Source: Flavobacteriales bacterium UBA7519 | Lineage (GTDB): Bacteria; Bacteroidota; Bacteroidia; Flavobacteriales; Weeksellaceae | Length of the DNA stretch: 6,791 nucleotides | Direction: 5' to 3' | NCBI GenBank assembly: GCA_002476905.1 | Contig: DLND01000041.1 | Span: 1 to 6,791, forward strand | Made by a program: the position numbers and the translations under genes | Part shown: positions 1-6,036 of the stretch, one piece after another | Layout of the letters: each line of letters begins with the position of its first letter | How positions within the stretch are numbered: the stretch's first letter is position 1 | Notes under the pieces: model-generated | Told to the model about the DNA's origin: nothing | Seen by the model: only the letters and a program-made list of their open reading frames with translations | Databases searched by the model: none

Positions 1-1132
1 ACGTACCCCTAACAATCAGCATCCAGAAGAAAGCATCTTTCCCGGTGTCCGGTGTGATGATTTTGTAACCCCAGAAACTGTAGATGAAGAATATTAATAA
101 TCCTAACGCTACCAATAACTGCTGTTTTACACCTTTTGTTAAAAGCTTACCAATGATTGGCATCATAAAAGCAGTGGTCAACGCAGCAGGAATCATCAAT
201 GCTCCGGATTGTAACGCCGTCCACCCCAGAATACTTTGCGTATAAAGTGGAACAATAAACGTAGATCCATACAACCCAAACCCTAACACAAAGGACATCA
301 CGGTTCCAATCCTTAGGTTTCCATTTTTCAAAACACGGAGCTCTACAATCGGATATCTGAAGGTGAGTTCTCGCCAGATGAATAATATAAATCCTACAAC
401 GGCTGTAATTGTCAATACAACAATGGCTTTACTCTCAAACCAATCATCCTCGTGACCTCTTTCCAAAATATATTGTAACGAGCCTACGAAGGCAGCCAAC
501 AATCCAATCCCCAACCAATCGACATCCGAAGCCGAACGTTTCTCTGCGAATCTTGGACTCTTGATGAATTGTAATGTCAATAATGTAGCGATAATCCCCA
601 ACGGAATATTGATGTAAAAAATATATGGCCAGCTGTAATTATCAACGATATAACCTCCCAACGGCGGACCCAAAGTTGGTCCGATAATAACGCCCAATCC
701 GTAGATAGCCTGAGCCATACTTCTCTTTTCTACAGGGTAAGATTCTGTAATGATGGTTTGTGAAGTTACCAAAAGTGCTCCACCACCTATCCCTTGCATC
801 AATCTGAAAAATACGAGTTCCCAAATGTTGGTCGCATTACCGCAGAGAAAGGAGAAAACTGTGAATATAATGATGGATGCAGCAAAGTAATTTCGGCGTC
901 CAAACTGCTGAGACAGCCAGCTCGTCATCGGAACAATGATCACGTTTCCGATGGCGTAAGCGGTAATTACCCAGCCTACTTCGGACAACGTTGCCCCCAG
1001 ATTACCTTTCATTTCGTTCAGTGCTACATTCACAATCGTGGAATCCACAATTTCCAGAAGCGCACAAACGATAGCGGTAATGGTTACAATTACCCTGCGG
1101 AATCCATATTCTACTAATGAATCGTCTTGCAT
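1..1132 (-). CDS. emrB: EmrB-type DHA2 family MFS drug efflux transporter (3' end cut off by window edge)
   Basis: This is an inner-membrane proton-driven drug exporter, the pump component of an EmrAB-TolC-like system. Translating from the ATG at 1132 gives 377 codons without a stop down to position 2, against roughly 500-530 residues in the family, so the C-terminal transmembrane segments lie outside the window. Visible DHA2 hallmarks are LEIVDSTIVNVAL in the first helix (residues 26-38, with Asp30), a motif-A-like SWLSQQFGRR loop (71-80), RLMQGIGGG (110-118), the antiporter motif C region GLGVIIGPTLGPPLGG (145-160), and the EmrB-like RGHEDDWFES loop (225-234). About eleven hydrophobic segments can be counted. 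It is the last visible gene of the tetR-tolC-emrA-emrB operon, 150 bp after emrA. The leader ACATTTAAAA just before the ATG is A-rich with no Shine-Dalgarno. The family is clear; the substrate cannot be told from sequence. Confidence 0.95.
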   Translation of the reverse strand, partial: MQDDSLVEYGFRRVIVTITAIVCALLEIVDSTIVNVALNEMKGNLGATLSEVGWVITAYAIGNVIIVPMTSWLSQQFGRRNYFAASIIIFTVFSFLCGNATNIWELVFFRLMQGIGGGALLVTSQTIITESYPVEKRSMAQAIYGLGVIIGPTLGPPLGGYIVDNYSWPYIFYINIPLGIIATLLTLQFIKSPRFAEKRSASDVDWLGIGLLAAFVGSLQYILERGHEDDWFESKAIVVLTITAVVGFILFIWRELTFRYPIVELRVLKNGNLRIGTVMSFVLGFGLYGSTFIVPLYTQSILGWTALQSGALMIPAALTTAFMMPIIGKLLTKGVKQQLLVALGLLIFFIYSFWGYKIITPDTGKDAFFWMLIVRGT

Positions 1133-1150
1133 TTTTAAATGTTTTTCTTC

Positions 1151-1267
1151 AACGCAAAGGCGCAAGTTTTTTTTTAATATATGTATATAAAAGGCGCAAA
1201 AATCTTCAAGTTTTTGGTTTGCGACTTTTCTAATTATTAATAAATCTATTTAGCGACTTTGCGATAA
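1151..1267. repeat. Nested imperfect palindrome of GCAAAG(G/T)CGC motifs in the emrA-emrB gap
   Basis: The outer arms are CGCAAAGGCGC (1153-1163) and GCGACTTTGCG (1253-1263), which pair at 10 of 11 positions when folded. Inside them, AAGGCGCAAA (1191-1200) faces TTTGCGACTT (1218-1227), pairing at 9 of 10. AAGGCGCAA also occurs as a direct repeat at 1157 and 1191. The rest is AT-rich filler. The element takes up most of the 150-bp gap, starting about 18 bp from the emrB ATG and ending about 15 bp from the emrA stop. Similar CGCAAAG-type intergenic repeats are, to my recollection, common in Chryseobacterium and relatives, but I could not search for copies. Confidence 0.7.
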
Positions 1268-1282
1268 AATTGGTGAGATTAA

Positions 1283-2398
1283 TTATTTCAAGGAAACCAC
1301 AGTCTTAACGTTCATTCCAACACGTAGTTTTTTCATAATGTCCTCGTTAAGGTTGTCGAAAGTGATTTTAACAGGAATTCTCTGAACCACTTTTACGAAG
1401 TTTCCACTAGCGTTATCCGGAGGAAGCAATGCAAACGCAGAACCTGTAGCCGGAGAGAATGAACTGATTGTCCCTTGGAATTTCTGTCCCGGATAAGCAT
1501 CAATCTCGATTTCTACTTTCTGACCTTCAACCATTTTCTCAACCTGAGTTTCTTTATAGTTGGCTACAACCCATTTTTGGTTACTCAACACAATACTGAA
1601 CAATTGTGAACCAGCTTGGATAAACTGACCTACCTGCACAGGGATTTTAGAAACATAACCATCTTCTTTAGCTGTAATCACAGTATAAGAAAGATTCAAT
1701 TTTGCATTTTCTACGTCAACTTGTCTTTGTTTCAATTGAGAATTGGCAACGCCGATATTTTGATAAGTTGCGTTAGATTGAGAAGTCACAACACCAGTCT
1801 GAACATTCGCTTGATTCTTCTGGTCAACTAAAACCTGCAATTGTTTTTGAGCTGTTTGATAAGCAGCAACTGCTTGCTCATATTGTTGTTGAGTGATAGA
1901 ATGGTCTTTTACCAATTCAGAATATCTTTTCATATCCTGTTCTGTTCTCCAGACATTCACTTTCGCCGCTTCGATTTGTGCATTAGCAGTCTGAACAGCC
2001 GCTCTGGAATTACCAATTCCTGATTTTGCAGCTTCTGAACCTGCCTGAGCTGAAGAAACGTTACTCTGAGCTGTTCCCAAAGCTGCTTCTGCCTGAGATA
2101 AAGCCATAGATTGATCTCTGTTATCAAGGATAATTAATGTATCTCCTTTTTTAACAAATTGATTGTCTTTAGCTTTAACTTCTGAGATATAACCGGAGAT
2201 TTTAGAAATCACTGGGCTTACATCTGCTGCGATTTGAGCATCATCAGTTTCTTCGTGAGTCTGACTATATTGGTATTCTCTAACACCAAAGAAAGCTGCT
2301 CCTAAAACCGCAACCGCAACTACAACGTAGAATACAGGGCTTTTTTTCTTTTTAACAGGGATTTCTCCTTGTTCGAATTTTATGTTGTCTTGTGCCAT
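1283..2398 (-). CDS. emrA: EmrA/HlyD-type periplasmic membrane fusion (adaptor) protein
   Basis: This is the periplasmic adaptor linking the EmrB-like inner-membrane pump to the TolC-like channel. It has 371 residues, a normal family length. In order: a short cytoplasmic stretch with KKKK (16-19); one membrane anchor (about 22-39); the first biotinyl-lipoyl half ending in DNQFVKKGDTLIILDNRD (78-95); a long Ala/Gln-rich coiled-coil hairpin (about 96-236); the second lipoyl half around ITAKEDGYVSKIPVQVGQFI (241-260); and a beta-barrel domain with WVVANYKETQ (276-285). The EmrA-like segment FALLPPDNASGNFVKVVQRI (322-341) supports EmrA rather than an RND-type adaptor. The start ATG follows AAACAAATAAA, a typical A-rich Bacteroidota leader. 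It lies between tolC and emrB on the same strand with 130- and 150-bp gaps, so co-transcription is expected. Confidence 0.95.
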   Translation of the reverse strand: MAQDNIKFEQGEIPVKKKKSPVFYVVVAVAVLGAAFFGVREYQYSQTHEETDDAQIAADVSPVISKISGYISEVKAKDNQFVKKGDTLIILDNRDQSMALSQAEAALGTAQSNVSSAQAGSEAAKSGIGNSRAAVQTANAQIEAAKVNVWRTEQDMKRYSELVKDHSITQQQYEQAVAAYQTAQKQLQVLVDQKNQANVQTGVVTSQSNATYQNIGVANSQLKQRQVDVENAKLNLSYTVITAKEDGYVSKIPVQVGQFIQAGSQLFSIVLSNQKWVVANYKETQVEKMVEGQKVEIEIDAYPGQKFQGTISSFSPATGSAFALLPPDNASGNFVKVVQRIPVKITFDNLNEDIMKKLRVGMNVKTVVSLK

Positions 2399-2428
2399 TT
2401 TATTTGTTTAAAGTTTTTTATTGATTTG

Positions 2429-2459
2429 TCCGATGTCCGATGATGGATGTCGGATGATT
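2429..2459 (+). repeat. Degenerate 7-bp tandem repeat block (GATGTCN), arm 1
   Basis: After TCC at 2429, four consecutive heptamers can be read: GATGTCC, GATGATG, GATGTCG and GATGATT (2432-2459). TCCGATG occurs twice in tandem (2429-2435, 2436-2442). The core GGATGTCGGA (2445-2454) is the exact reverse complement of TCCGACATCC at 2508-2517, so the two blocks in this gap could form a 10-bp stem. The block lies 31 bp upstream of the emrA start in the tolC-emrA gap. Confidence 0.65.
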
Positions 2460-2495
2460 TTATATTAAGTTTATTTTTTTTTGTTTCCGAATAGC

Positions 2496-2530
2496 AGTCA
2501 TCAGACTTCCGACATCCTGCCTCAGACATT
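2496..2530 (-). repeat. Degenerate 7-bp tandem repeat block (GATGTCN), arm 2
   Basis: Read on the minus strand, five heptamers follow one another: AATGTCT, GAGGCAG, GATGTCG, GAAGTCT and GATGACT. The block starts at the tolC stop codon (its first unit overlaps the TAA at 2531-2529). It faces the block at 2429-2459 in inverted orientation across an AT-rich spacer of about 50 bp. In mRNA the pair could fold into a long-looped stem between tolC and emrA. Confidence 0.65.
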
Positions 2531-3827
2531 ATTGATTAATAATTCCAGTAGTTTGTAATAATTTTTTGTGAGCCAGCGCTGCATCCGCTTTAGAAGTAAC
2601 CACATTAACGTTTGCTGTGATTCTCGCAGTATCAGCATCCAAAAGATTGGTAATGGTTTCTAAACCATTGTTATATTTATTAAGCGTGATTCTGTAATTT
2701 TCTTCCGCCTGCTCCAATGCTCTTTGATAAACATCGATTTTCTTGTGTGCATACAAGTCATTCTGATAATCACGTTTTACTTCTAATGTTACATTATCAT
2801 TTAGCAAATCATTCGCTGCTGCCAATTCCTGTTCTTTAGCTTTCGATTGAACATAACTCGAATTCTTTTTCCAGATATTAGAAAGATTATATTGAATTCC
2901 AACACCCACGTTCACGGCATTTGTGATTGTCAAAAGTTTAGGAATATCCGCTGCAACGTAACCACCTGTGAAAGCTAACGAAGGAAGGTTTTCTGCTTTT
3001 GCAGATTTGGTTCCAAGCGCAGCAGCTTTTCTTTGATAGTCTATTGCTTTCAAATCATTTCTGTTTTCTCTGGCTAAATTCAAGTAATAATCATCCGGTT
3101 TTCCAAGGTCATCTGCTCCGATATAATTAGAATCAACCTCGATTTCTGTATTATCTGGAAGACCTAAAAGTAAATCCATATTGATATTGGCAATATTGTA
3201 ATTGTTCTCTGCTTCCATCAATTGTAATTCGATGTTAGAAGTCTGAAGCTGTGCTTTCAAACGGTCATTTCTCGCAATCACGCCATTGTTTTCTAGTTTG
3301 AAGAAAGATTGGTCTCTTTTCTGTGAAGACGCCAAGTTTTCCTTCAACAATTTCACCACTTCATTTGCTTTGAAAAGATTATTGTAAGCTTGAGAAATAT
3401 TGTACGCTATCGCGTTCTTGTCGTTTTCAGAAGTTAGTTTCGAAGCTTCAACAAGGTATTCCGCAGACTTGATTCCGTACTTGATTCTTCCTCCAGAATA
3501 GATTGGCACCGATACATTGGCAGAACCATAAAGCACATTGCTCACTTTTGGTCCGCCTCCAGACATTCCTGGGATTTTCAAATCTACATTGGGTTCGAAA
3601 GGCAAATACAAATAACTTCCGGACACCATGAGTTCCGGTAACTGTCTGTTTTTCGCTGCCAATAGATTAGCCGTAGCTTCCTCTATTTTAGCTTGGTCTA
3701 TCTTTAGATTTTTGCTATTCGCAATTCCTAATTTCACAGCTTCTTCTAGACTTAGCACTCTTTTTTCCTGTGCAGAAACTGAGGCAAAAGCCATTATTAA
3801 GAACACTGTTGCATAAAATTTATTCAC
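2529..3827 (-). CDS. tolC: TolC-like outer-membrane efflux channel (OEP family)
   Basis: This is the outer-membrane exit duct of the tripartite pump. I place the start at a GTG (3827-3825), giving 432 residues that begin with a clean signal peptide: one lysine, a hydrophobic core, and a VSA cleavage site before Gln20. The longer frame would need a TTG at 3875 and would put 16 polar residues in front of the signal and overlap tetR. Two OEP repeats are visible, with paired landmarks RQLPELMVSGSY (61-72) and ENLPSLAFTGGY (279-290), the strand VPIYSGGRI (107-115), and the C-terminal YNNGLETITNLLDADTARI (385-403). Much of the rest is heptad-like alpha-helical barrel. There is no cysteine, so it is not a lipoprotein of the NodT/OprM kind. 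It starts 31 bp after the tetR stop. The family is secure; the symbol is generic. Confidence 0.93.
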   Translation of the reverse strand: MNKFYATVFLIMAFASVSAQEKRVLSLEEAVKLGIANSKNLKIDQAKIEEATANLLAAKNRQLPELMVSGSYLYLPFEPNVDLKIPGMSGGGPKVSNVLYGSANVSVPIYSGGRIKYGIKSAEYLVEASKLTSENDKNAIAYNISQAYNNLFKANEVVKLLKENLASSQKRDQSFFKLENNGVIARNDRLKAQLQTSNIELQLMEAENNYNIANINMDLLLGLPDNTEIEVDSNYIGADDLGKPDDYYLNLARENRNDLKAIDYQRKAAALGTKSAKAENLPSLAFTGGYVAADIPKLLTITNAVNVGVGIQYNLSNIWKKNSSYVQSKAKEQELAAANDLLNDNVTLEVKRDYQNDLYAHKKIDVYQRALEQAEENYRITLNKYNNGLETITNLLDADTARITANVNVVTSKADAALAHKKLLQTTGIINQ

Positions 3828-3858
3828 TTTAGTAATTATTGTTATAGTTGTGTAATTA

Positions 3859-4488
3859 TTATCCTTGATAACCAACCAGCGCTCTGATAATCGTTTTTAC
3901 GTGGTCAGATGCTTCTTGGAAATATTGATTCTCGTAATGTTTATCGTCAAAATCAGACTTCTGTTTCTTAAGATATTCTTTATACATCTTCATCCCGTGC
4001 ATCGCATTGAAAATAGTTCCCGAAATGGTACATTGTAAAAGATGATAAGAAGGTTTTTTTGTAAAAATCCCTTTTTCCACACCTTGTTCAATAATCTTTT
4101 GATTGATTTCTATATAATTGATTTTTGAAGCCTTAAGAAAATTCTGAATATTCTTATTCTGACTGATGACTTGCTGTGTGTGAACAAGCAAAAAGAAATC
4201 TCTCAATCTCTGAACTCGGTTTACGAAATTATCAACAAAAGCATCGATTTTTTGAATTTCGTTCAGTTCATTATTTTCCAATATATTCTTAGCGAAGTTG
4301 AGTCCTTCTTCCATTCTCCATTTAAAAAGCTCCTCCATCAGATTTTCCTTCGAACCGAAATAATAAGAAATCATAGAAACATTGACCTTAGCCTTCGCTG
4401 CAATATCTCTCACAGAAGTCCCATTATAACCATTGGCAGCGAAGAGTTTCTCCGCAACCATCATAATATGTTCTTCTTTTGTTGGCAT
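3859..4488 (-). CDS. TetR/AcrR-family transcriptional repressor of the efflux operon
   Basis: This is a one-component DNA-binding regulator of 209 residues, normal for the family. The N-terminal helix-turn-helix is typical: AEKLFAANGYNGTSVRDIAA (12-31) followed by the recognition region VNVSMISYYFGSKENLMEEL (35-54). Residues from about 60 to 209 are helical and would form the ligand-binding and dimer domain. That part is divergent and I cannot name its ligand. The gene is first in the operon, and a palindrome fitting a TetR dimer site lies 45 bp upstream of its ATG over the promoter, so it very likely represses itself and the three pump genes until a substrate binds. The leader between predicted transcription start and ATG is only about 12-15 nt and has no Shine-Dalgarno. 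Confidence 0.93.
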   Translation of the reverse strand: MPTKEEHIMMVAEKLFAANGYNGTSVRDIAAKAKVNVSMISYYFGSKENLMEELFKWRMEEGLNFAKNILENNELNEIQKIDAFVDNFVNRVQRLRDFFLLVHTQQVISQNKNIQNFLKASKINYIEINQKIIEQGVEKGIFTKKPSYHLLQCTISGTIFNAMHGMKMYKEYLKKQKSDFDDKHYENQYFQEASDHVKTIIRALVGYQG

Positions 4489-4507
4489 AATTGATTTTTT
4501 GACGGGG

Positions 4508-4539
4508 CAAAGTTAAATCAAAAAATATATTCAATCAAA
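4508..4539 (-). promoter_or_regulatory. Bacteroidota-type promoter of the tetR-tolC-emrA-emrB operon
   Basis: On the minus strand TTTG (complement of 4539-4536) is followed after 20 bp by TAACTTTG (complement of 4515-4508). This matches the known Bacteroidota primary-sigma consensus of TTTG near -33 and TAnnTTTG near -7. Transcription would start around 4500-4503, just before the tetR ATG at 4488. Confidence 0.7.
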
Positions 4540-4552
4540 CATTTGTTTGATT
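4533..4552. promoter_or_regulatory. Palindromic operator, probable TetR-family binding site
   Basis: Two perfect 9-bp arms, AATCAAACA (4533-4541) and TGTTTGATT (4544-4552), are separated by TT. Size and symmetry suit a TetR-family dimer. The site contains the -33 TTTG of the operon promoter, so bound repressor would block RNA polymerase. A further half-site-like AATCAAAAA (4516-4524, 8 of 9 matches to the left arm) lies 17 bp away, between the -33 and -7 elements. Binding by the adjacent regulator is inferred from position. Confidence 0.75.
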
Positions 4553-4627
4553 AATTTTTTATTAAAACTAAATTGAAGTTATCTATAATATCAAAATGTA
4601 CTATTATTCTGAAATATAAATCATTGC

Positions 4628-4710
4628 GAGGCGCGCCCCGACCTGAGTGGAGCTCTTTTTGCGGAGCGTAGCGGAGAAAAAAAGCGGGAACGGAGGGCGG
4701 ATAGAGGCGC
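4628..4710. repeat. GC-rich interspersed repeat element with imperfect dyad symmetry
   Basis: An abruptly GC-rich stretch of about 85 bp sits in a gap that is otherwise strongly AT-rich. It is flanked by the direct repeat GAGGCGC (4628-4634 and 4704-4710). Inside, CGCCC (4634-4638) can pair with GGGCG (4695-4699) and CTTTTT (4655-4660) with AAAAAG (4679-4684). The apex carries GCGGAG twice (4661-4666, 4671-4676). GGCGCGCC (4630-4637) is itself palindromic. It lies 10 bp after the delta' stop codon and could help end that transcript. I recall similar elements between genes in Chryseobacterium genomes but could not check. The remaining gap (4556-4625) is featureless AT-rich sequence. Confidence 0.65.
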
Positions 4711-4720
4711 CCAAACTATT

Positions 4721-5827
4721 TTAATTTGCTGATTTGTGAATGTATCGAGTCAATTTAATCCCCATATCCGTTAATACAATTTTAGAATTGGCATTTCTGG
4801 AAATGTGATAAGAAGCGTCTGTAATTTCCTCTACAATAGAAACAATATTGGCACCGTGAATGAACTTGGAAAAAGATTGCCAATTGAAGTTTCCTTCATT
4901 CAATTTTTTATAAACTAGATTATCATTTCCGTAATTTTGAAGCATCGCCAAACGAAAAATCTCAATACAATAACTGAGGAATTTCATTTGTTTTTCCCGG
5001 TTCCATTCGGAGATTTGGCGCGCCCATTTTACGATTTCACGAAGAACTTCGGGCTTCTTTTTTGCCTGAAAAGCATTTCTAACCCATTGGATAAATAAAG
5101 TCTCGAATTCCGAAGCGCCTTCGTTATTTTCTGACAATGATTTAGCCAAATTCCAGTCGCCTTGTGCCTGATAAGCAATTTCTTTTGCAGAATTATGACT
5201 TCTAAGTTTTTCTAAAATATCTTCATCATTAATTCTTGGAATATTGACGATTTGACATCTTGATAAAATCGTTGGTAAGATATCATTGGTACTTGGTGCA
5301 CAAAGGATGATAAATGTATTTTTTGGAGGTTCCTCCAAGAATTTCAGAATTTTATTAGCAGCAGCATCGTTCATTTTGTCCGCTCTCCAGACAATCAGGA
5401 TTTTACTTCCACCTTCAAAGCTTTTTAGATTGAATCTCTGTCCGATATCTTCTGCTTCATCGGCTGAAATGAAAAACTGTTTATTTTCAGATTCCAGAAA
5501 ACTAGTCCAATCATCAAAAGATGAATAAGGATTTTCTAAAATAAATTCTCTCCATTGATCAAAAAGTCTTTTGCTAAGAGAGTTTTTATTTTCTGTAAAA
5601 ACCGGAAAACTGAAATGCAGATCGAGATGGTTAAGATTCTCAACCTTATGAACAGATGCTGGATTTTCATTTTCAAAAATCTCCTGAGCCATTGCCAAAG
5701 CCAACGGTAAAACACCAAAACCTTCTTCTCCTACGAAAAGCTGTGCGTGCCCTACTCTAGAATCCTTAATACTATCTTTTAGTAGATTCTTTATAGTTTG
5801 CTGACCGATAACCTGTTCCCATTTCAT
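4721..5827 (-). CDS. holB: DNA polymerase III delta' subunit (clamp loader)
   Basis: This is an AAA+ fold subunit of the clamp-loader complex that places the sliding clamp on primed DNA during replication. It has 368 residues, close to flavobacterial homologues. The N-terminus WEQVIGQQTIKNLL (3-16) and GHAQLFVGEEGFG (26-38) match the RFC/delta' pattern. KILIVWRADKMNDAAANKIL (142-161) followed by KFLEEPP (162-168) is the most characteristic stretch. LSRC (188-191) carries the conserved Ser-Arg-Cys arginine-finger motif. The P-loop equivalent GEEGFGVL (33-40) lacks the lysine, as expected for a delta' that does not bind ATP. The zinc-module cysteines usually found in the 45-80 region are absent. 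The start is supported by the family-typical N-terminus. It is probably monocistronic here and unrelated in function to the efflux operon. Confidence 0.9.
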   Translation of the reverse strand: MKWEQVIGQQTIKNLLKDSIKDSRVGHAQLFVGEEGFGVLPLALAMAQEIFENENPASVHKVENLNHLDLHFSFPVFTENKNSLSKRLFDQWREFILENPYSSFDDWTSFLESENKQFFISADEAEDIGQRFNLKSFEGGSKILIVWRADKMNDAAANKILKFLEEPPKNTFIILCAPSTNDILPTILSRCQIVNIPRINDEDILEKLRSHNSAKEIAYQAQGDWNLAKSLSENNEGASEFETLFIQWVRNAFQAKKKPEVLREIVKWARQISEWNREKQMKFLSYCIEIFRLAMLQNYGNDNLVYKKLNEGNFNWQSFSKFIHGANIVSIVEEITDASYHISRNANSKIVLTDMGIKLTRYIHKSAN

Positions 5828-5832
5828 ACGAG

Positions 5833-5840
5833 CAAAGATA
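5833..5840 (-). promoter_or_regulatory. Possible -7 promoter box for the delta' gene
   Basis: TATCTTTG on the minus strand fits TAnnTTTG exactly and ends 5 nt before the delta' ATG at 5827, which would give a leaderless or nearly leaderless message. No good TTTG is seen at the -33 distance; that region is occupied by a 7-bp repeat block. The match may be fortuitous. Confidence 0.4.
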
Positions 5841-5852
5841 ATATTTTCGTTA

Positions 5853-5880
5853 GAAGTCAGGTGCCAGATGTCAGAAGTTT
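5853..5880 (+). repeat. Degenerate 7-bp tandem repeat block between the delta' gene and the outer-membrane protein gene
   Basis: Four consecutive heptamers, GAAGTCA, GGTGCCA, GATGTCA and GAAGTTT, follow the same GAWGTCN pattern and 7-bp phase as the blocks at 2429-2459 and 2496-2530. There is no inverted partner here. The block lies 25 bp upstream of the delta' start codon. Confidence 0.55.
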
Positions 5881-5983
5881 TTAGCCAAATCTGTTAAAAA
5901 ATGAAGTAATCTAACAATCTTTACCAACTATCGGAAAATAACATTAATCTATCGAAGGTACTTAACAAACTTTAACCCAAATA

Positions 5984-5991
5984 TATTTTTG
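5984..5991 (+). promoter_or_regulatory. Possible -7 promoter box for the outer-membrane protein gene
   Basis: TATTTTTG fits TAnnTTTG and ends 45 bp before the ATG at 6037, giving a plausible 5' leader of about 40 nt. The -33 region (about 5958-5966) has no clear TTTG, so support is partial. Confidence 0.4.
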
Positions 5992-6036
5992 CAATTCATT
6001 ATTAATTAAGATATTTGCGCATTGAAATTTTATAGG

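Noticed and set aside
642..824. Minus-strand 60-codon frame
   Set aside because: It is an out-of-phase shadow within emrB; the true frame reads through here with clear MFS motifs.
794..1117. Plus-strand open frame of 107 codons opposite the MFS gene
   Set aside because: It lies wholly opposite the well-supported emrB coding frame, and its translation has no recognisable domain or composition of a real protein.
2429..2530. CRISPR-like array
   Set aside because: The units are only 7 bp, contiguous and degenerate, with no spacers and no cas genes nearby.
4171..4494. Plus-strand open frame of 107 codons opposite tetR
   Set aside because: It is antisense to an intact TetR-family gene, with a low-complexity Phe/Ile/Ser-rich translation and no domain.
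1..4552. A novel multi-gene system in the left half
   Set aside because: All four genes match a standard tetR-tolC-emrA-emrB efflux operon with full sets of family motifs; only the repeats in the gaps are out of the ordinary.
4628..4710. Insertion sequence remnant or structured RNA gene
   Set aside because: There is no transposase fragment and no tRNA, riboswitch or known RNA consensus; an interspersed palindromic repeat explains it better.
5286..5718. Short frames on both strands inside the delta' gene
   Set aside because: They are shadows of a conserved housekeeping gene whose own frame carries all the family motifs.
6022..6036. TTG at 6022 as the start of the outer-membrane protein
   Set aside because: It would add five residues, including an extra charge, before a signal peptide that already begins properly at the ATG at 6037.
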